A stretch of DNA of 64,000 bases from Azoarcus sp. L1K30 (GTDB lineage Bacteria; Pseudomonadota; Gammaproteobacteria; Burkholderiales; Rhodocyclaceae): NCBI RefSeq assembly GCF_018122735.1, contig NZ_JAGRRD010000001.1:3639190-3703189 (forward strand). The letters are read 5' to 3'. Of the stretch, positions 24,680-34,031 are shown piece after piece. Within the stretch, counting starts at the first letter, position 1; each line of letters opens with the position of its first letter. The position numbers were made by a program, and so were the translations under genes. The notes beneath the pieces are model-generated. The model did not search any database and was not told the DNA's origin. It saw only the letters and a list, made by a program, of their open reading frames with translations.

Positions 24680-25861
24680 ATGGCCGAAACTTTTTTCTCT
24701 CCCTGTCCGCGTGGGCTGGAAGCCCTGCTCGCCGATGAATTGCGTGGATTCGGGGCGGCCGATACCGAGATCCTGCATGGCGGGGTGATGTGGAGCGGAG
24801 AGTGGACGGCCTGCTACCGTGCCAACCTCGAGAGCCGGTTGGCGACGCGCGTGTTGTGGCGGGTGGGGCGAGGTCGCTACCAGGGCGAGATCGACATCTA
24901 CAAGCTGGCCTACAGCCTGACCTGGGCGAAGTGGTTTACCCCCGACGACAGCATCCGGGTCGCGGTCACCGCCCAGCAGTCGCCGCTGAAGAGCCTCGAG
25001 TTCATCACCCTGCGTATCAAGGATGCGGTGTGCGACCACTTTCGAACCGTGGTGGGCCGTCGCCCCGACGTGGATACCGCCAATCCGGCTGTTCGCATCC
25101 ACGCCTTTTTGACGCGCGACATGGTGACCCTGTACCTGGATACCTCCGGCGAGCCCCTTTACAAGCGCGGCTTCAAGACGGCTGCGGTCGAGGCGCCACT
25201 GAAGGAGAACATTGCCGCCGGCATCCTCAGGCTCAGTGGATGGCAGCCGGGAGAGACGCTCGTCGATCCGATGTGCGGCAGCGGTACCTTTCTCATCGAG
25301 GCAGCGCAGATGGCGCTCGACATCGCCCCCGGGCTGGGGCGCAAATTCGGTTTCGAGCGCTTTCGCCACCTCGACGAAACCGCCTGGTCGGCGGTTCGAC
25401 AGGCGGCGAAGGGCCGCTGCAAGGCCCTGGTGCCACTGTCGATCTTCGGCTCCGATATCGTTGGCGATCAGGTGCGCCGCAGCCGCGAGAACCTGGCGGC
25501 TGCCGGGCTGGACAAATGTGTCACCCTTGATCGCGCAGATATACTCGAGCGTCAGCCACCGTCGGCGTCCGGGGTGCTGGTCACCAATCCGCCCTATGGT
25601 GTTCGTATCGGCGAGGCGGAGGAACTGGCCGCCTTCTATCCGCTGCTGGGCAATGCCCTGAAGAAGCACTGGGCCGGTTGGCGCTGTTACTTCTTCAGCG
25701 GCGACATGGCACTTGCGAAGCTGATCGGTCTCAAGGCAAGCAAGCGCACGCCGCTGTTCAATGGTGCGCTGGAGTGCCGCCTGTTCGAATACAAGGTGAT
25801 CGCGGGCAGCATGCGCGACAAGCCGCGCACCGCGTCAGACGACGGGACTGCGCCGTCCTGA
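24680..25861 (+). CDS. THUMP-domain 23S rRNA methyltransferase (RlmL N-terminal type)
   Basis: 393 residues. The N-terminal ferredoxin-like/THUMP region (FFSPCPRGLEALLADEL, then KSLEFITLRIKDAVCDHFR) is followed by an SAM methyltransferase domain with DPMCGSGTFLIEAAQMALD and the base-flipping N6/N2 motif LVTNPPYGVRIG. It matches the half of E. coli RlmL that methylates G2445 of 23S rRNA and lacks the second RlmK half. The ATG at 24680 fits the family start. It converges on pilU. Confidence 0.88.
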   Translation: MAETFFSPCPRGLEALLADELRGFGAADTEILHGGVMWSGEWTACYRANLESRLATRVLWRVGRGRYQGEIDIYKLAYSLTWAKWFTPDDSIRVAVTAQQSPLKSLEFITLRIKDAVCDHFRTVVGRRPDVDTANPAVRIHAFLTRDMVTLYLDTSGEPLYKRGFKTAAVEAPLKENIAAGILRLSGWQPGETLVDPMCGSGTFLIEAAQMALDIAPGLGRKFGFERFRHLDETAWSAVRQAAKGRCKALVPLSIFGSDIVGDQVRRSRENLAAAGLDKCVTLDRADILERQPPSASGVLVTNPPYGVRIGEAEELAAFYPLLGNALKKHWAGWRCYFFSGDMALAKLIGLKASKRTPLFNGALECRLFEYKVIAGSMRDKPRTASDDGTAPS

Positions 25862-25866
25862 TCGCC

Positions 25867-25901
25867 GAGGATCCGGCCGTGGCGGCCGGGTGTCCGTCCT
25901 C
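25867..25901. terminator. Hairpin between the methyltransferase gene and pilU
   Basis: CCGGCCG (25873-25879) and CGGCCGG (25883-25889) with a three-base loop, extended by GAGGA/TCCTC outer arms. It occupies nearly the whole convergent gap and reaches into the pilU stop. No T-tract on either strand, so termination would be weak or Rho-assisted. Confidence 0.5.
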
Positions 25902-27033
25902 AGACGATGTCGAGGTGCTGAATGCCCGACGTCATGTCCTTGTCGCCATGCTTGCTGTTGAGCTTGATCTGCAGGCGCAGGTCATTGACCGAGTCGGCAT
26001 TGCGCAGCGCATCCTCGTAGGTGATCAACTCCGCCTCATAGAGATCGAACAGCGACTGGTCGAAGGTCTGCATGCCCAGTTCGCGCGAACGCTTCATGAT
26101 GTCCTTGATGCCGGGGACCTCGCCCTTGAAGATGAGGTCGGCGATCAAGGGCGAATTGAGCAGGATCTCGACGGCCGGGACGCGGCCCTTGCGGTCCTTG
26201 AGTGGCAGCAGTCGCTGCGAGATCATTGAGCGCAGGTTCAGTGACAAGTCCATCAGCAACTGCGAACGACGTTCTTCGGGGAAAAAGTTGATGATGCGGT
26301 CGATGGCCTGGTTGGCGCTGTTGGCGTGCAGGGTAGCAAGGCACAGGTGACCGGTCTCGGCGAAGGCGATGGCGTAGTCCATGGTCTCGCGGTCACGGAT
26401 TTCGCCCATCAGGATCACGTCCGGCGCCTGACGCAGCGTATTCTTCAGTGCCGCTTCCCAGTTCTCGGTGTCGATACCGACCTCACGCTGCGAGACGATG
26501 CAGTTCTTGTGCTGATGGACGTATTCGATCGGGTCTTCGACCGTGATGATGTGACCATAGCTGTTCTCGTTGCGGTAATCGACCATTGCCGCCAGCGATG
26601 TGGTCTTGCCGGTACCGGTGCCGCCGACGAAGATCACCAGTCCGCGCTTGGCCATGGCGATATCGCGCAGTACCGCAGGGAGCCCGAGGTCGTCGAAGGT
26701 CGGGATCTTCAGCGCGATCGTGCGCAGCACCAGGCCGACCCGGCCTTGCTGGATGTAGGCATTGGCGCGGAAACGGCCGATGCCGGCGGGCGAGATGGCG
26801 AAATTGCATTCCTTGGTGGCTTCGAACTCGGCCGCCTGGCGGTCGTTCATGATCGCGCGGGCCAGTTCGGCCGTATGCGCCGGGCTCAGCGCCTGGTTGG
26901 ACTGCGGAACGATGCGACCGTCGATCTTGATCGCGGGCGGGAAGCCGGCATTGATGAAGAGGTCGGAGCCATTCTTCTGCAGCATCAGCCGCAGCAGGTC
27001 GTGCATGAATTTGAGTGCCTGATCGCGTTCCAT
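25900..27033 (-). CDS. pilU: Type IV pilus retraction ATPase PilU
   Basis: 377 residues. Secretion-ATPase motifs: GGTGTGKTTSLAAMVDY (Walker A), the Asp box ITVEDPIEYVHQHKN, Walker B VILMGEIRDRETMDYAIAF and the His box GHLCLATLHANSANQAIDR. The C-terminal TFDQSLFDLYEAELITYEDAL distinguishes PilU from PilT. It works with PilT in pilus retraction at the inner membrane. The ATG at 27033 follows a GGGGGAG ribosome site; an upstream start adds an unconserved Arg-rich leader. pilT lies 167 bases upstream on the same strand. Confidence 0.93.
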   Translation of the reverse strand: MERDQALKFMHDLLRLMLQKNGSDLFINAGFPPAIKIDGRIVPQSNQALSPAHTAELARAIMNDRQAAEFEATKECNFAISPAGIGRFRANAYIQQGRVGLVLRTIALKIPTFDDLGLPAVLRDIAMAKRGLVIFVGGTGTGKTTSLAAMVDYRNENSYGHIITVEDPIEYVHQHKNCIVSQREVGIDTENWEAALKNTLRQAPDVILMGEIRDRETMDYAIAFAETGHLCLATLHANSANQAIDRIINFFPEERRSQLLMDLSLNLRSMISQRLLPLKDRKGRVPAVEILLNSPLIADLIFKGEVPGIKDIMKRSRELGMQTFDQSLFDLYEAELITYEDALRNADSVNDLRLQIKLNSKHGDKDMTSGIQHLDIV

Positions 27034-27200
27034 CTTTCCGCTCCCCCTGTCCGCGCAGTCGGCCGCGCGGCGCAACATGAATGTATCCACCGTGAACCTG
27101 TCTGCGCCACCCCTGTCGGGTTGCGCCGGGTACCGTCCACGAGTCCCGCAAACTCAAGTGTCCATCGCCGCCGCCATGCCGGCCATGGACATGAGCTGTC

Positions 27201-28244
27201 TCATGCGTTGAAGTTGTCCTTGTTCTGCGCCCGGATCTTCGCTTCGGCGGCCGAGACGACATTCCGCCGCACCAGTTCTGCAAGGCATTGGTCGAGCGTC
27301 TGCATGCCGACGTTCTGACCGGTCTGGATGGCCGAGTACATCTGAGCGATCTTGTTTTCACGGATCAGGTTGCGAATGGCCGGTGTGCCGATCATGATTT
27401 CGTGCGCGGCGACGCGGCCGCTACCGTCCTTGGTCTTGAGCAGGGTCTGTGAAATCACCGCCCGCAGCGACTCCGACAGCATCGATCTCACCATGTCCTT
27501 TTCAGCGGCCGGAAACACGTCGACGATACGGTCGATGGTCTTGGCTGCGGACGACGTGTGAAGTGTGCCGAACACCAGGTGGCCCGTTTCCGCAGCGGTG
27601 AGCGCAAGGCGAATGGTTTCGAGGTCGCGCATTTCGCCCACCAGGATCACGTCCGGATCCTCGCGCAGCGAGGCTCGCAGGGCATTGGTGAAGGACATCG
27701 TATCGCGGTGGACTTCGCGCTGGTTGACCAGGCAGCGCTTGGATTCATGCACGAATTCGATCGGATCCTCGACGGTGAGGATATGGCCGTACTCGTTTTC
27801 GTTGATGTAGTCGACCATTGCCGCGAGCGTCGTGGATTTGCCCGAGCCGGTCGGGCCGGTGACCAGCACGATGCCACGGGGCTGGTTGGCAATGTCCTTG
27901 AAGATCTTCGGGCAGTTGAGCTCTTCGAGCGTCAGCACCTTGGACGGAATGGTCCGGAACACGGCACCCGCCCCGCGGTTCTGGTTGAACGCGTTAACCC
28001 GGAAGCGGGCAAGGTTGGGAATGTAGAACGAAAAGTCGCATTCCCACGTCTCCTCGTATTGCTTGCGCTGGGCGTCGTTCATGATGTCATACACCATGGC
28101 GTGGACGTCCTTGTGTTCCATTGGCGGCAGGTTGATCTTGCGCACGTCTCCGTGGACCCGGATCATTGGCGCCAGTCCGGCCGAGAGGTGCAGGTCGGAA
28201 GCCTTGTTCTTGACCGCGAAGGCGAGAAGTTCAGTGATGTCCAT
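27201..28244 (-). CDS. pilT: Type IV pilus retraction ATPase PilT
   Basis: 347 residues, full length. SDLHLSAGLAPMIRVHGDVR at the N-terminus, Walker A GPTGSGKSTTLAAMVDYIN, Asp box TVEDPIEFVHESKRC, Walker B VILVGEMRDLETIRLALTA, His box GHLVFGTLHTSSAAKTIDRI, and the AIRNLIRENKIAQM helix needed for retraction. A hexameric ATPase that disassembles pilin fibres and drives twitching. It is divergent from yggS across a 104-base region. Confidence 0.96.
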   Translation of the reverse strand: MDITELLAFAVKNKASDLHLSAGLAPMIRVHGDVRKINLPPMEHKDVHAMVYDIMNDAQRKQYEETWECDFSFYIPNLARFRVNAFNQNRGAGAVFRTIPSKVLTLEELNCPKIFKDIANQPRGIVLVTGPTGSGKSTTLAAMVDYINENEYGHILTVEDPIEFVHESKRCLVNQREVHRDTMSFTNALRASLREDPDVILVGEMRDLETIRLALTAAETGHLVFGTLHTSSAAKTIDRIVDVFPAAEKDMVRSMLSESLRAVISQTLLKTKDGSGRVAAHEIMIGTPAIRNLIRENKIAQMYSAIQTGQNVGMQTLDQCLAELVRRNVVSAAEAKIRAQNKDNFNA

Positions 28245-28301
28245 GATTGTCGGTGCCGACTAGCGTAAGGAATGGGCGTCCGGAGTCGCCGACTGGGCCG
28301 A

Positions 28302-28310
28302 TGTTATACT
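28302..28310 (+). promoter_or_regulatory. Extended -10 promoter for the yggS operon
   Basis: TGTTATACT reads as an extended -10 element (TGn followed by TATACT). No good -35 hexamer is seen 17 bases upstream, as is common for extended -10 promoters. It is about 40 bases from the yggS ATG and fits a promoter for yggS-proC-yggT-yggU. Confidence 0.5.
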
Positions 28311-28348
28311 TTCGGCGCAGTGCTCCGAGAGAAAAGGGCTTTTGCAAT

Positions 28349-29077
28349 ATGACATCAATCTCAGCCAACTTGCAAGCCGTCAATGCACGGATTGTATCTG
28401 CTGCGCGCGCCGTGGGGCGGGATCCGGCGACGGTACGCCTGCTTGCCGTGAGCAAGACCAAGCCGCTGGCCGACATCCGCGCAGCGGTGGCGGCCGGACA
28501 ACGCGCGTTCGGCGAGAACTATGTGCAGGAAGGAGTGGACAAGATTGCGGCATTGGCTGGTGAAGGCCTCGAATGGCACTTCATCGGCCCCTTGCAGAGC
28601 AACAAGACGCGCGCGGTGGCCGAGTCGTTCGACTGGGTCCACGGCATCGACCGCGCAAAGGTCGCGGAGCGCCTGTCGGCGCAGCGCCCCGCGGACATGG
28701 CGCCGCTCGACGTGTGCATCCAGGTCAATGTGAGTGGCGAGACGAGCAAGAGCGGCGTGGCGCCCGCGGCCGTTGTGCCATTGGCGCACGTCATCGTCGC
28801 TTTGCCGCGTCTGCGCCTGCGCGGCCTGATGTGCATACCTGAGCCCACCCCGGATGCGGCGACGCAACGGCGTCGCTTCGCCACCCTGCGCGAAACGCTC
28901 GAGGGGCTCAGGCTCGATCCGGCCCTGGCCGGACAGCGGTTCGACACGCTGTCGATGGGCATGTCCCACGACCTTGAGGCTGCCATTGCCGAAGGCGCCA
29001 CCATCGTGCGCATCGGTACGTCAATATTCGGCGCGCGTACCGCCGCCATGGCCAGCCCGCAAGCAGCGGGCGGCTGA
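28349..29077 (+). CDS. PLP homeostasis protein YggS/PROSC family
   Basis: 242 residues. PLP-barrel features: VRLLAVSKTKPLADIRAAV (the PLP-binding Lys), FGENYVQEGVDKI, WHFIGPLQSNKTRAV, QVNVSGETSKSGV, LRGLMCIPEP, and LSMGMSHDLEAAIAEG with TIVRIGTSIFG. It binds PLP without a catalytic reaction and affects B6 and amino-acid pools. The ATG at 28349 follows AAAAGGGC. proC begins 26 bases downstream, the usual pairing for this family. Confidence 0.93.
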   Translation: MTSISANLQAVNARIVSAARAVGRDPATVRLLAVSKTKPLADIRAAVAAGQRAFGENYVQEGVDKIAALAGEGLEWHFIGPLQSNKTRAVAESFDWVHGIDRAKVAERLSAQRPADMAPLDVCIQVNVSGETSKSGVAPAAVVPLAHVIVALPRLRLRGLMCIPEPTPDAATQRRRFATLRETLEGLRLDPALAGQRFDTLSMGMSHDLEAAIAEGATIVRIGTSIFGARTAAMASPQAAGG

Positions 29078-29103
29078 ACTTTACCAATCTGTCCGGACGA
29101 CTC

Positions 29104-29928
29104 ATGAAAATATCCTTTCTTGGTGGGGGCAACATGGCCGCTGCGCTCATCGGCGGCATGCTCGAACGGGGGTTTGACGCCACCGAACTGCAGGTGGTCG
29201 AGCTCGATGCGGGCAATCGCGAGCGCCTGCAGTCGCGCTTCGGCGTGCGCGCCACCGACGTGGCGGACGCGCAGGCGCTGGCCTGCGACGTACTCGTGCT
29301 GGCGGTCAAGCCCCAGCAGATGAAAGCGGCGCTGACGCCACTGGCGGGCAAACTTCATGCAACGCTGGTGATCAGCATTGCCGCCGGGTTGAGGGTGGCG
29401 GACATCGGCCGCTGGCTCGGCGGTAACAATGGCGCATACAAGCGTATCGTGCGGTGCATGCCCAATACGCCGGCCCTGATCGGGGCCGGCATTACCGGGC
29501 TGTATGCCGATTCGTCGGTCGATGCGGCCGGGCGGGAGGCGGCGCAGCGCATTCTCGCCGCGGTCGGATCGACGGTATGGATCGCGAACGAGGCACAGTT
29601 GGACGGAGTGACGGGCGTGTCGGGCAGCGGTCCGGCCTATGTCTTCCATTTCATCGAGGCGCTGGAGGCGGCCGGGCGTGCTCAGGGGTTCGACGCTGCC
29701 ACCGCGCGCAAGCTCGCCATCGATACCGTGCTGGGTGCGGCAAAGCTGGCGGCCAGTTCGGAGGACAGTCCTTCCGTGCTGCGTGAGAAGGTCACCTCGA
29801 AAGGGGGGACGACGGCGGCGGCGCTGGCGCATCTCGCCGCCGGGGGGTGGCACGACATGCTGGTCGGGGCGGTCAGCGCGGCTGCCGCACGCGGCCGGGA
29901 ACTCGGCGACGAATTGGGAAAGGACTGA
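29104..29928 (+). CDS. proC: Pyrroline-5-carboxylate reductase
   Basis: 274 residues. Rossmann motif ISFLGGGNMAAALIGGML, DVLVLAVKPQQMKAAL, VRCMPNTPALIGAGITG and the C-terminal dimerisation signature VTGVSGSGPAYVFHFIEALE plus VTSKGGTTAAAL. It catalyses the last step of proline synthesis, NAD(P)H-dependent reduction of pyrroline-5-carboxylate. Second gene of the yggS operon. Confidence 0.96.
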   Translation: MKISFLGGGNMAAALIGGMLERGFDATELQVVELDAGNRERLQSRFGVRATDVADAQALACDVLVLAVKPQQMKAALTPLAGKLHATLVISIAAGLRVADIGRWLGGNNGAYKRIVRCMPNTPALIGAGITGLYADSSVDAAGREAAQRILAAVGSTVWIANEAQLDGVTGVSGSGPAYVFHFIEALEAAGRAQGFDAATARKLAIDTVLGAAKLAASSEDSPSVLREKVTSKGGTTAAALAHLAAGGWHDMLVGAVSAAAARGRELGDELGKD

Positions 29929-29934
29929 ACACAG

Positions 29935-30516
29935 ATGCTCGATAGCGTGTTGTTGCTGATTGTCGATACCGTCATCAGTCTCCTGACCCTCGTGCTGCTC
30001 GCGCGCTTTTTCATGCAGTGGCAGCGGGTGTCCTTTCGCAATCAGATCGGCCAGTTCGTCGTTGCCGCGACGGACTGGGTGGTGCGTCCGCTGCGGCGCG
30101 TGATTCCGGGCGTGTTCGGTCTCGATATGGCCAGCCTGCTGCCCGCCTGGCTGGCCCAGGCGCTTCTGGTGCTGATCGAGCTGAGCCTTCGTGGCGTGCC
30201 GCTCAGTGGAAGCGCGGTGGGCATCGTGCTCGGGATCTTCGGCCTCGGGCTGGTCGAGTTGCTGCGCATGATGGTGTATCTGGTGTTCGGTGTGGTGCTG
30301 ATTTCCGCCGTGCTGTCCTGGGTCAGTCCCCATGCGCCGGCTGCGCCGGTGTTCGACGCTCTGGCCGCACCTTTTTTGCGCCCCTTCCGACGCGTCGTAC
30401 CGACCATCTCGAATATCGATCTGTCGCCACTCGTATTGCTGCTGGTGCTGCAGATCGTGCTGATCGTGCTGGGGGGTATGCGCAACAACTTCGCCCCGCT
30501 GTTGTTCGGGCTGTGA
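29935..30516 (+). CDS. YggT family membrane protein
   Basis: 193 residues made of two YggT repeats: each has two hydrophobic helices and a basic FVVAATDWVVRPLRRVIPG-like or FDALAAPFLRPFRRVVP segment. Integral inner-membrane protein; relatives are linked to osmotic tolerance and cell envelope or division in other bacteria. It starts six bases after proC and its stop overlaps the next start (GTGA). Confidence 0.88.
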   Translation: MLDSVLLLIVDTVISLLTLVLLARFFMQWQRVSFRNQIGQFVVAATDWVVRPLRRVIPGVFGLDMASLLPAWLAQALLVLIELSLRGVPLSGSAVGIVLGIFGLGLVELLRMMVYLVFGVVLISAVLSWVSPHAPAAPVFDALAAPFLRPFRRVVPTISNIDLSPLVLLLVLQIVLIVLGGMRNNFAPLLFGL

Positions 30517-30812
30517 GCGGCGACTGGTTGCGTGAAAGTGAGGACGGGAGCCTGACGCTCGTCCTGCACATTCAGCCGGGTGCGAAAAAGACCGGCTTTG
30601 CCGGTCTGCACGGGGAAGCGATGAAGATACGCCTCGCGGCGCCGCCCGTCGATGGCAAGGCGAATGCGGCGCTGTGTGCCTTCCTGGCAGCCTTCTGCGA
30701 GGTGCCGAAATCGGCTGTCAGTCTTGTCAGTGGTGAAACCTCGCGTGCCAAGCGGGTGCGCATCGTACAGGTTTCAAGCACGGTAGCGGCACGCCTGCGT
30801 GCGCAGGCCTGA
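30513..30812 (+). CDS. DUF167/YggU family protein
   Basis: 99 residues starting with GTG inside the yggT stop (30513-30516). The family signature is LTLVLHIQPGAKKTGFAGLHG, KIRLAAPPVDGKANAALCAFL and VSLVSGETSRAKRVRI. Small alpha/beta protein of unknown function, nearly always next to yggT. Last gene of the operon; converges on pyrC'. Confidence 0.9.
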   Translation: MSGDWLRESEDGSLTLVLHIQPGAKKTGFAGLHGEAMKIRLAAPPVDGKANAALCAFLAAFCEVPKSAVSLVSGETSRAKRVRIVQVSSTVAARLRAQA

Positions 30813-30830
30813 AAACCGCCACCGGCGCGC

Positions 30831-32108
30831 TCAACCGCCAAACATCAGCTGTCCTTCGACCAGCGTGAAGCACACCTTGCCCGGCAATTCGACGCCCAGA
30901 AAAGGGGTGTTCTTGCCCTGACTGCGCAGGCTGTCACGGTTGATGCAGACTTGCGCTTGCGGGTCGAAGATGCACACGTCGGCCCGTGCGCCGGGCGACA
31001 GGTGACCGGCCTTGGTGATGCCGATGATGGCAGCAGCGTCGGAGGTGACCCGCGCCAGCGCATCGATGAGTGGCAGCCCGGCGCGTTCGGCCCATTTCAG
31101 TGTCAGCGGCAACAGCAGCTCCAGACCGGTGGCGCCGGCCTCGGATTCGCTGAAGGGGGTCAGTTTGCCGTCGTCGTCGACCGGGGTATGGTCCGAGCAC
31201 AGTGCGTTGATGCGCCCTTCCGTCAGGCCTCGACACAATGCTTCGCGGTCGCGCTGGCTACGCAGCGGCGGCACGAGGTGGCAGTTGGCGTTGAAGTAGC
31301 CGATGTCCATGTCGGACAGGTGGAGATGGTTGATGGAGACGTCGCAGGTGACGTCCATGCCTTCTGCACGCGCCTGATCGATCAGTTGCAGGCCTTCGGC
31401 GCTAGACAGACGGGTAATGTGCAGTCTTGCCCCGGTCACCCGTGCCAGTTGCAGGTAGGTAAATAGCGCCACAGTCTCGGCCGCCACCGGGATGCCGGGC
31501 AGACCGAGGCGGGTGGCGACTTCGCCATCGTGGGCGTAGCCGCCGCGCGACAGGAAGGGCGCGATCGGTTGCAGCCAGACGCGGAAGTCGAAGGTGGCGG
31601 CATATTGCATGGCCCGCATCAGCACCGTGTTGTCGACGATGGGCACGTTGGCCTGGGAGAAGGCGACGCAGCCGGCCTCGACCAGCTCGGCCATCTCCGA
31701 CAGGCGTTCGCCCTTGAGTCCAAGGGTGAGCGCCGCGACCGGATAGACGTGAGCGCGATTGAGCTTCTTCGCCCGATAGCACAGCATTTCGACCAGGCCG
31801 GGTTCGTCCAGCGCCGGGTCGGTGTCGGGCGGAATCGCCAGGCTGGTGACGCCACCGGCCATGGCTGCATCCATTTCGGATTCGAGCGTGGCCCGATATT
31901 CGAAGCCGGGCTCACGCAGGCGGGCCGAGAGGTCGATCAGGCCCGGGGCCACCACCAGCCCTTCGGCATCGATCGTCCGGTCTGCGCAGAATCCGTCGGG
32001 AGAACTGCCGAGTGCTGCAATCTTGCCGTCGGCAATGAATACGTCGGCAATGCGGTCGGTTTTGTTGGCGGGGTCAATGACCCGGCCGTTGGCGATACGG
32101 ATCTTCAT
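30831..32108 (-). CDS. Non-catalytic dihydroorotase homologue PyrC' (PyrX)
   Basis: 425 residues with the amidohydrolase fold (VVAPGLIDLSARLREPG, IPPDTDPALDEPG, ALCSDHTPVDDDGK). The metal-binding HxH of active dihydroorotase after the first strand is replaced by LSARL, so catalysis is not expected. In Pseudomonas, PyrC' of this kind is required to assemble or stabilise aspartate transcarbamoylase with PyrB, while a separate pyrC encodes the enzyme. Position next to pyrB (10 bases) fits that role. The active dihydroorotase is presumably elsewhere in the genome. Confidence 0.88.
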   Translation of the reverse strand: MKIRIANGRVIDPANKTDRIADVFIADGKIAALGSSPDGFCADRTIDAEGLVVAPGLIDLSARLREPGFEYRATLESEMDAAMAGGVTSLAIPPDTDPALDEPGLVEMLCYRAKKLNRAHVYPVAALTLGLKGERLSEMAELVEAGCVAFSQANVPIVDNTVLMRAMQYAATFDFRVWLQPIAPFLSRGGYAHDGEVATRLGLPGIPVAAETVALFTYLQLARVTGARLHITRLSSAEGLQLIDQARAEGMDVTCDVSINHLHLSDMDIGYFNANCHLVPPLRSQRDREALCRGLTEGRINALCSDHTPVDDDGKLTPFSESEAGATGLELLLPLTLKWAERAGLPLIDALARVTSDAAAIIGITKAGHLSPGARADVCIFDPQAQVCINRDSLRSQGKNTPFLGVELPGKVCFTLVEGQLMFGG

Positions 32109-32118
32109 CGAATCTTCC

Positions 32119-33078
32119 TTACTGGCCGGCGAGCATGCTCATGACTGCCATGCGCACGGCAATACCGAAGGTCACCTGGGGCAGGATGACCGCCTGGGCG
32201 CCGTCGGCAACGGCGGAGTCGATCTCGACGCCGCGGTTCATCGGCCCCGGGTGCATCACGATGGCATCGGGTTTGGCCAGCGCGAGCTTTTCGGCGGTCA
32301 GCCCCCAGACCTTGTAGAACTCCTGCGGCGTCGGCAGCAGCGCACCGTTCATGCGTTCGTTCTGCAGGCGAAGCATCATCACCACATCGACGCCGCGCAG
32401 GCCTTCGCGCATGTCGTGGAACACCCGCACGCCCATCTTCTCGATGTCGGTCGGCAGCAGGGTCTTGGGGCCGATGACGCGGACTTCGGGCACGCCGAGT
32501 GTCGTCAGCGCACAGATCTGCGAGCGTGCGACCCGCGAGTGCAGCACGTCGCCGACGATGGCAACCGTCAGCCCGGTGAAGTCCTGCTTGTAGTGACGGA
32601 TCGTGTACATGTCCAGCAGCCCCTGGGTGGGGTGGGCATGACGGCCGTCGCCTGCATTGACAACGTGAATGTCGTTGCGGCCGTTAGCGCGCAGGTGCTG
32701 GGCGATGAGGAAGGGGGCACCGCTGGCGGCATGGCGCACCACGAACATGTCGGCCTGCATCGCGCACAGGTTGTCCACCGTGTCGAGCAGGCTCTCGCCC
32801 TTGGCGGTGGAGCTGGTCGATACGTTGAGGTTCACCACGTCGGCAGACAGGCGTTTGGCGGCGATCTCGAAAGTGGTGCGGGTGCGCGTCGAATTCTCGA
32901 AGAACAGATTGAAGATGCTCTTGCCACGCAGCAGCGGCAGCTTCTTGACTTCGCGTTCGGCGACTTCGGTGAAGGGGGCAGCGGTATCGAGAATGGCGTT
33001 GATGATGTCGCGCGGCAGGCCGTCTAGCGTGAGCAAGTGTTGCAGTTCGCCGTGTTTGTTGAGCTGGGGATTAAGCAT
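32119..33078 (-). CDS. pyrB: Aspartate carbamoyltransferase catalytic subunit
   Basis: 319 residues. Carbamoyl-phosphate signature [18 protein letters not shown] near residue 55, then [52 protein letters not shown] and [12 protein letters not shown]. Commits carbamoyl phosphate and aspartate to pyrimidine synthesis. No pyrI regulatory subunit follows; PyrC' takes its place. The ATG overlaps the pyrR stop by eight bases. Confidence 0.96.
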   Translation of the reverse strand: MLNPQLNKHGELQHLLTLDGLPRDIINAILDTAAPFTEVAEREVKKLPLLRGKSIFNLFFENSTRTRTTFEIAAKRLSADVVNLNVSTSSTAKGESLLDTVDNLCAMQADMFVVRHAASGAPFLIAQHLRANGRNDIHVVNAGDGRHAHPTQGLLDMYTIRHYKQDFTGLTVAIVGDVLHSRVARSQICALTTLGVPEVRVIGPKTLLPTDIEKMGVRVFHDMREGLRGVDVVMMLRLQNERMNGALLPTPQEFYKVWGLTAEKLALAKPDAIVMHPGPMNRGVEIDSAVADGAQAVILPQVTFGIAVRMAVMSMLAGQ

Positions 33079-33571
33079 CGATCATCCTCAGGTTCAGCGT
33101 GCCGTCGTCGGCGCGTTCGAGTTGCAGGTTCTGCGAGGGGGCGAGGGTCTCGACCAGGGTGTGTGCGCAGTAGCGCGCGGCGATCGGCAGCTCGCGTCCG
33201 CCGCGGTCCACGAGCACGGCGAGTTCGACGCACGCGGGACGACCGAAATCGAACAGCTCGTTGAGTGCGGCCCGTGTCGTGCGGCCGGTGTAGAGCACGT
33301 CGTCGATGATGATCACGTGGGCGCCCTCCACGCTGAAGGGGATCTCCGTTCGTTGCGGCTTTGTGTGCAGGCCACGGGCGCCGTAATCGTCGCGATAGAA
33401 GGACACGTCGATCGCGCCCAGCGGCAGGCTGATGCCAAGCATGGCGTGCAGGCGTTCGGCTAGCCACAGCCCACCGGTGCGGATGCCGGCCAGGGCGGTG
33501 GTGGGCGTGATCTGAGGTCGCAGTTGCTCGGCGAGTTGCCGGCACAGGGTTTCTGCATCAAGGCTTGGCAT
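33071..33571 (-). CDS. pyrR: Bifunctional pyr regulator / uracil phosphoribosyltransferase PyrR
   Basis: 166 residues. The PRPP-binding motif [18 protein letters not shown] is intact, with [15 protein letters not shown] at the N-terminus and [10 protein letters not shown]. In Gram-positive bacteria PyrR controls attenuation of pyr mRNA; here no pyr attenuator was seen, so its role could be mainly enzymatic or transcriptional in another way. It overlaps ruvX by 14 bases and pyrB by eight, showing a tightly coupled operon. Confidence 0.9.
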   Translation of the reverse strand: MPSLDAETLCRQLAEQLRPQITPTTALAGIRTGGLWLAERLHAMLGISLPLGAIDVSFYRDDYGARGLHTKPQRTEIPFSVEGAHVIIIDDVLYTGRTTRAALNELFDFGRPACVELAVLVDRGGRELPIAARYCAHTLVETLAPSQNLQLERADDGTLNLRMIDA

Positions 33572-34031
33572 GTCGGATCGAGTCCAGAAAGTGTTGCAGG
33601 ATCAATTGCGCAGCGATGGCGTCGAGTTGCTGCTTGCGATGGCGCCAGTCCTTCATGCCCGCGTCGCGCAACTGCTGTTCCGCTTCGGCCGAGGACAGGC
33701 GCTCGTCCTCGAGCATGACCGGCAGCCCGAAGCGGCCGTGCAGCTGGTTGGCGAAGCGTCGGCAGCGCGCGCTCATCTCGTGCTCCCGACCGTCGAGGTG
33801 GCGGGGCAGGCCGACGACCAGGGCGACCGGCTGCCACTCTGCGAGCAGCGCGGCGATGGCGGCGAAGCGGTCGGCATTGCTTTCGTCATGAAGTGTGGTC
33901 AGCGCAGCGGCCTGTCCGGTCTCGAGTTCGCCGCTGGCGATGCCGATGCGCGCGAGGCCGAAATCGAAGCCCAGGATGCTGCCGCGGGGGGGAAGCGAAA
34001 GCGGCGCCGGCAGCGCCGCGGTTTCAGGCAT
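33558..34031 (-). CDS. ruvX: Holliday junction resolvase-like protein RuvX/YqgF
   Basis: 157 residues. RNase H-like fold motifs: [17 protein letters not shown] (catalytic Asp), [13 protein letters not shown], and [14 protein letters not shown]. YqgF is involved in 16S rRNA 5'-end processing and was proposed as a Holliday junction resolvase. The ATG at 34031 overlaps the algH stop by eight bases; a TTG nine bases upstream is also open. It follows algH as in many proteobacteria. Confidence 0.92.
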   Translation of the reverse strand: MPETAALPAPLSLPPRGSILGFDFGLARIGIASGELETGQAAALTTLHDESNADRFAAIAALLAEWQPVALVVGLPRHLDGREHEMSARCRRFANQLHGRFGLPVMLEDERLSSAEAEQQLRDAGMKDWRHRKQQLDAIAAQLILQHFLDSIRHAKP

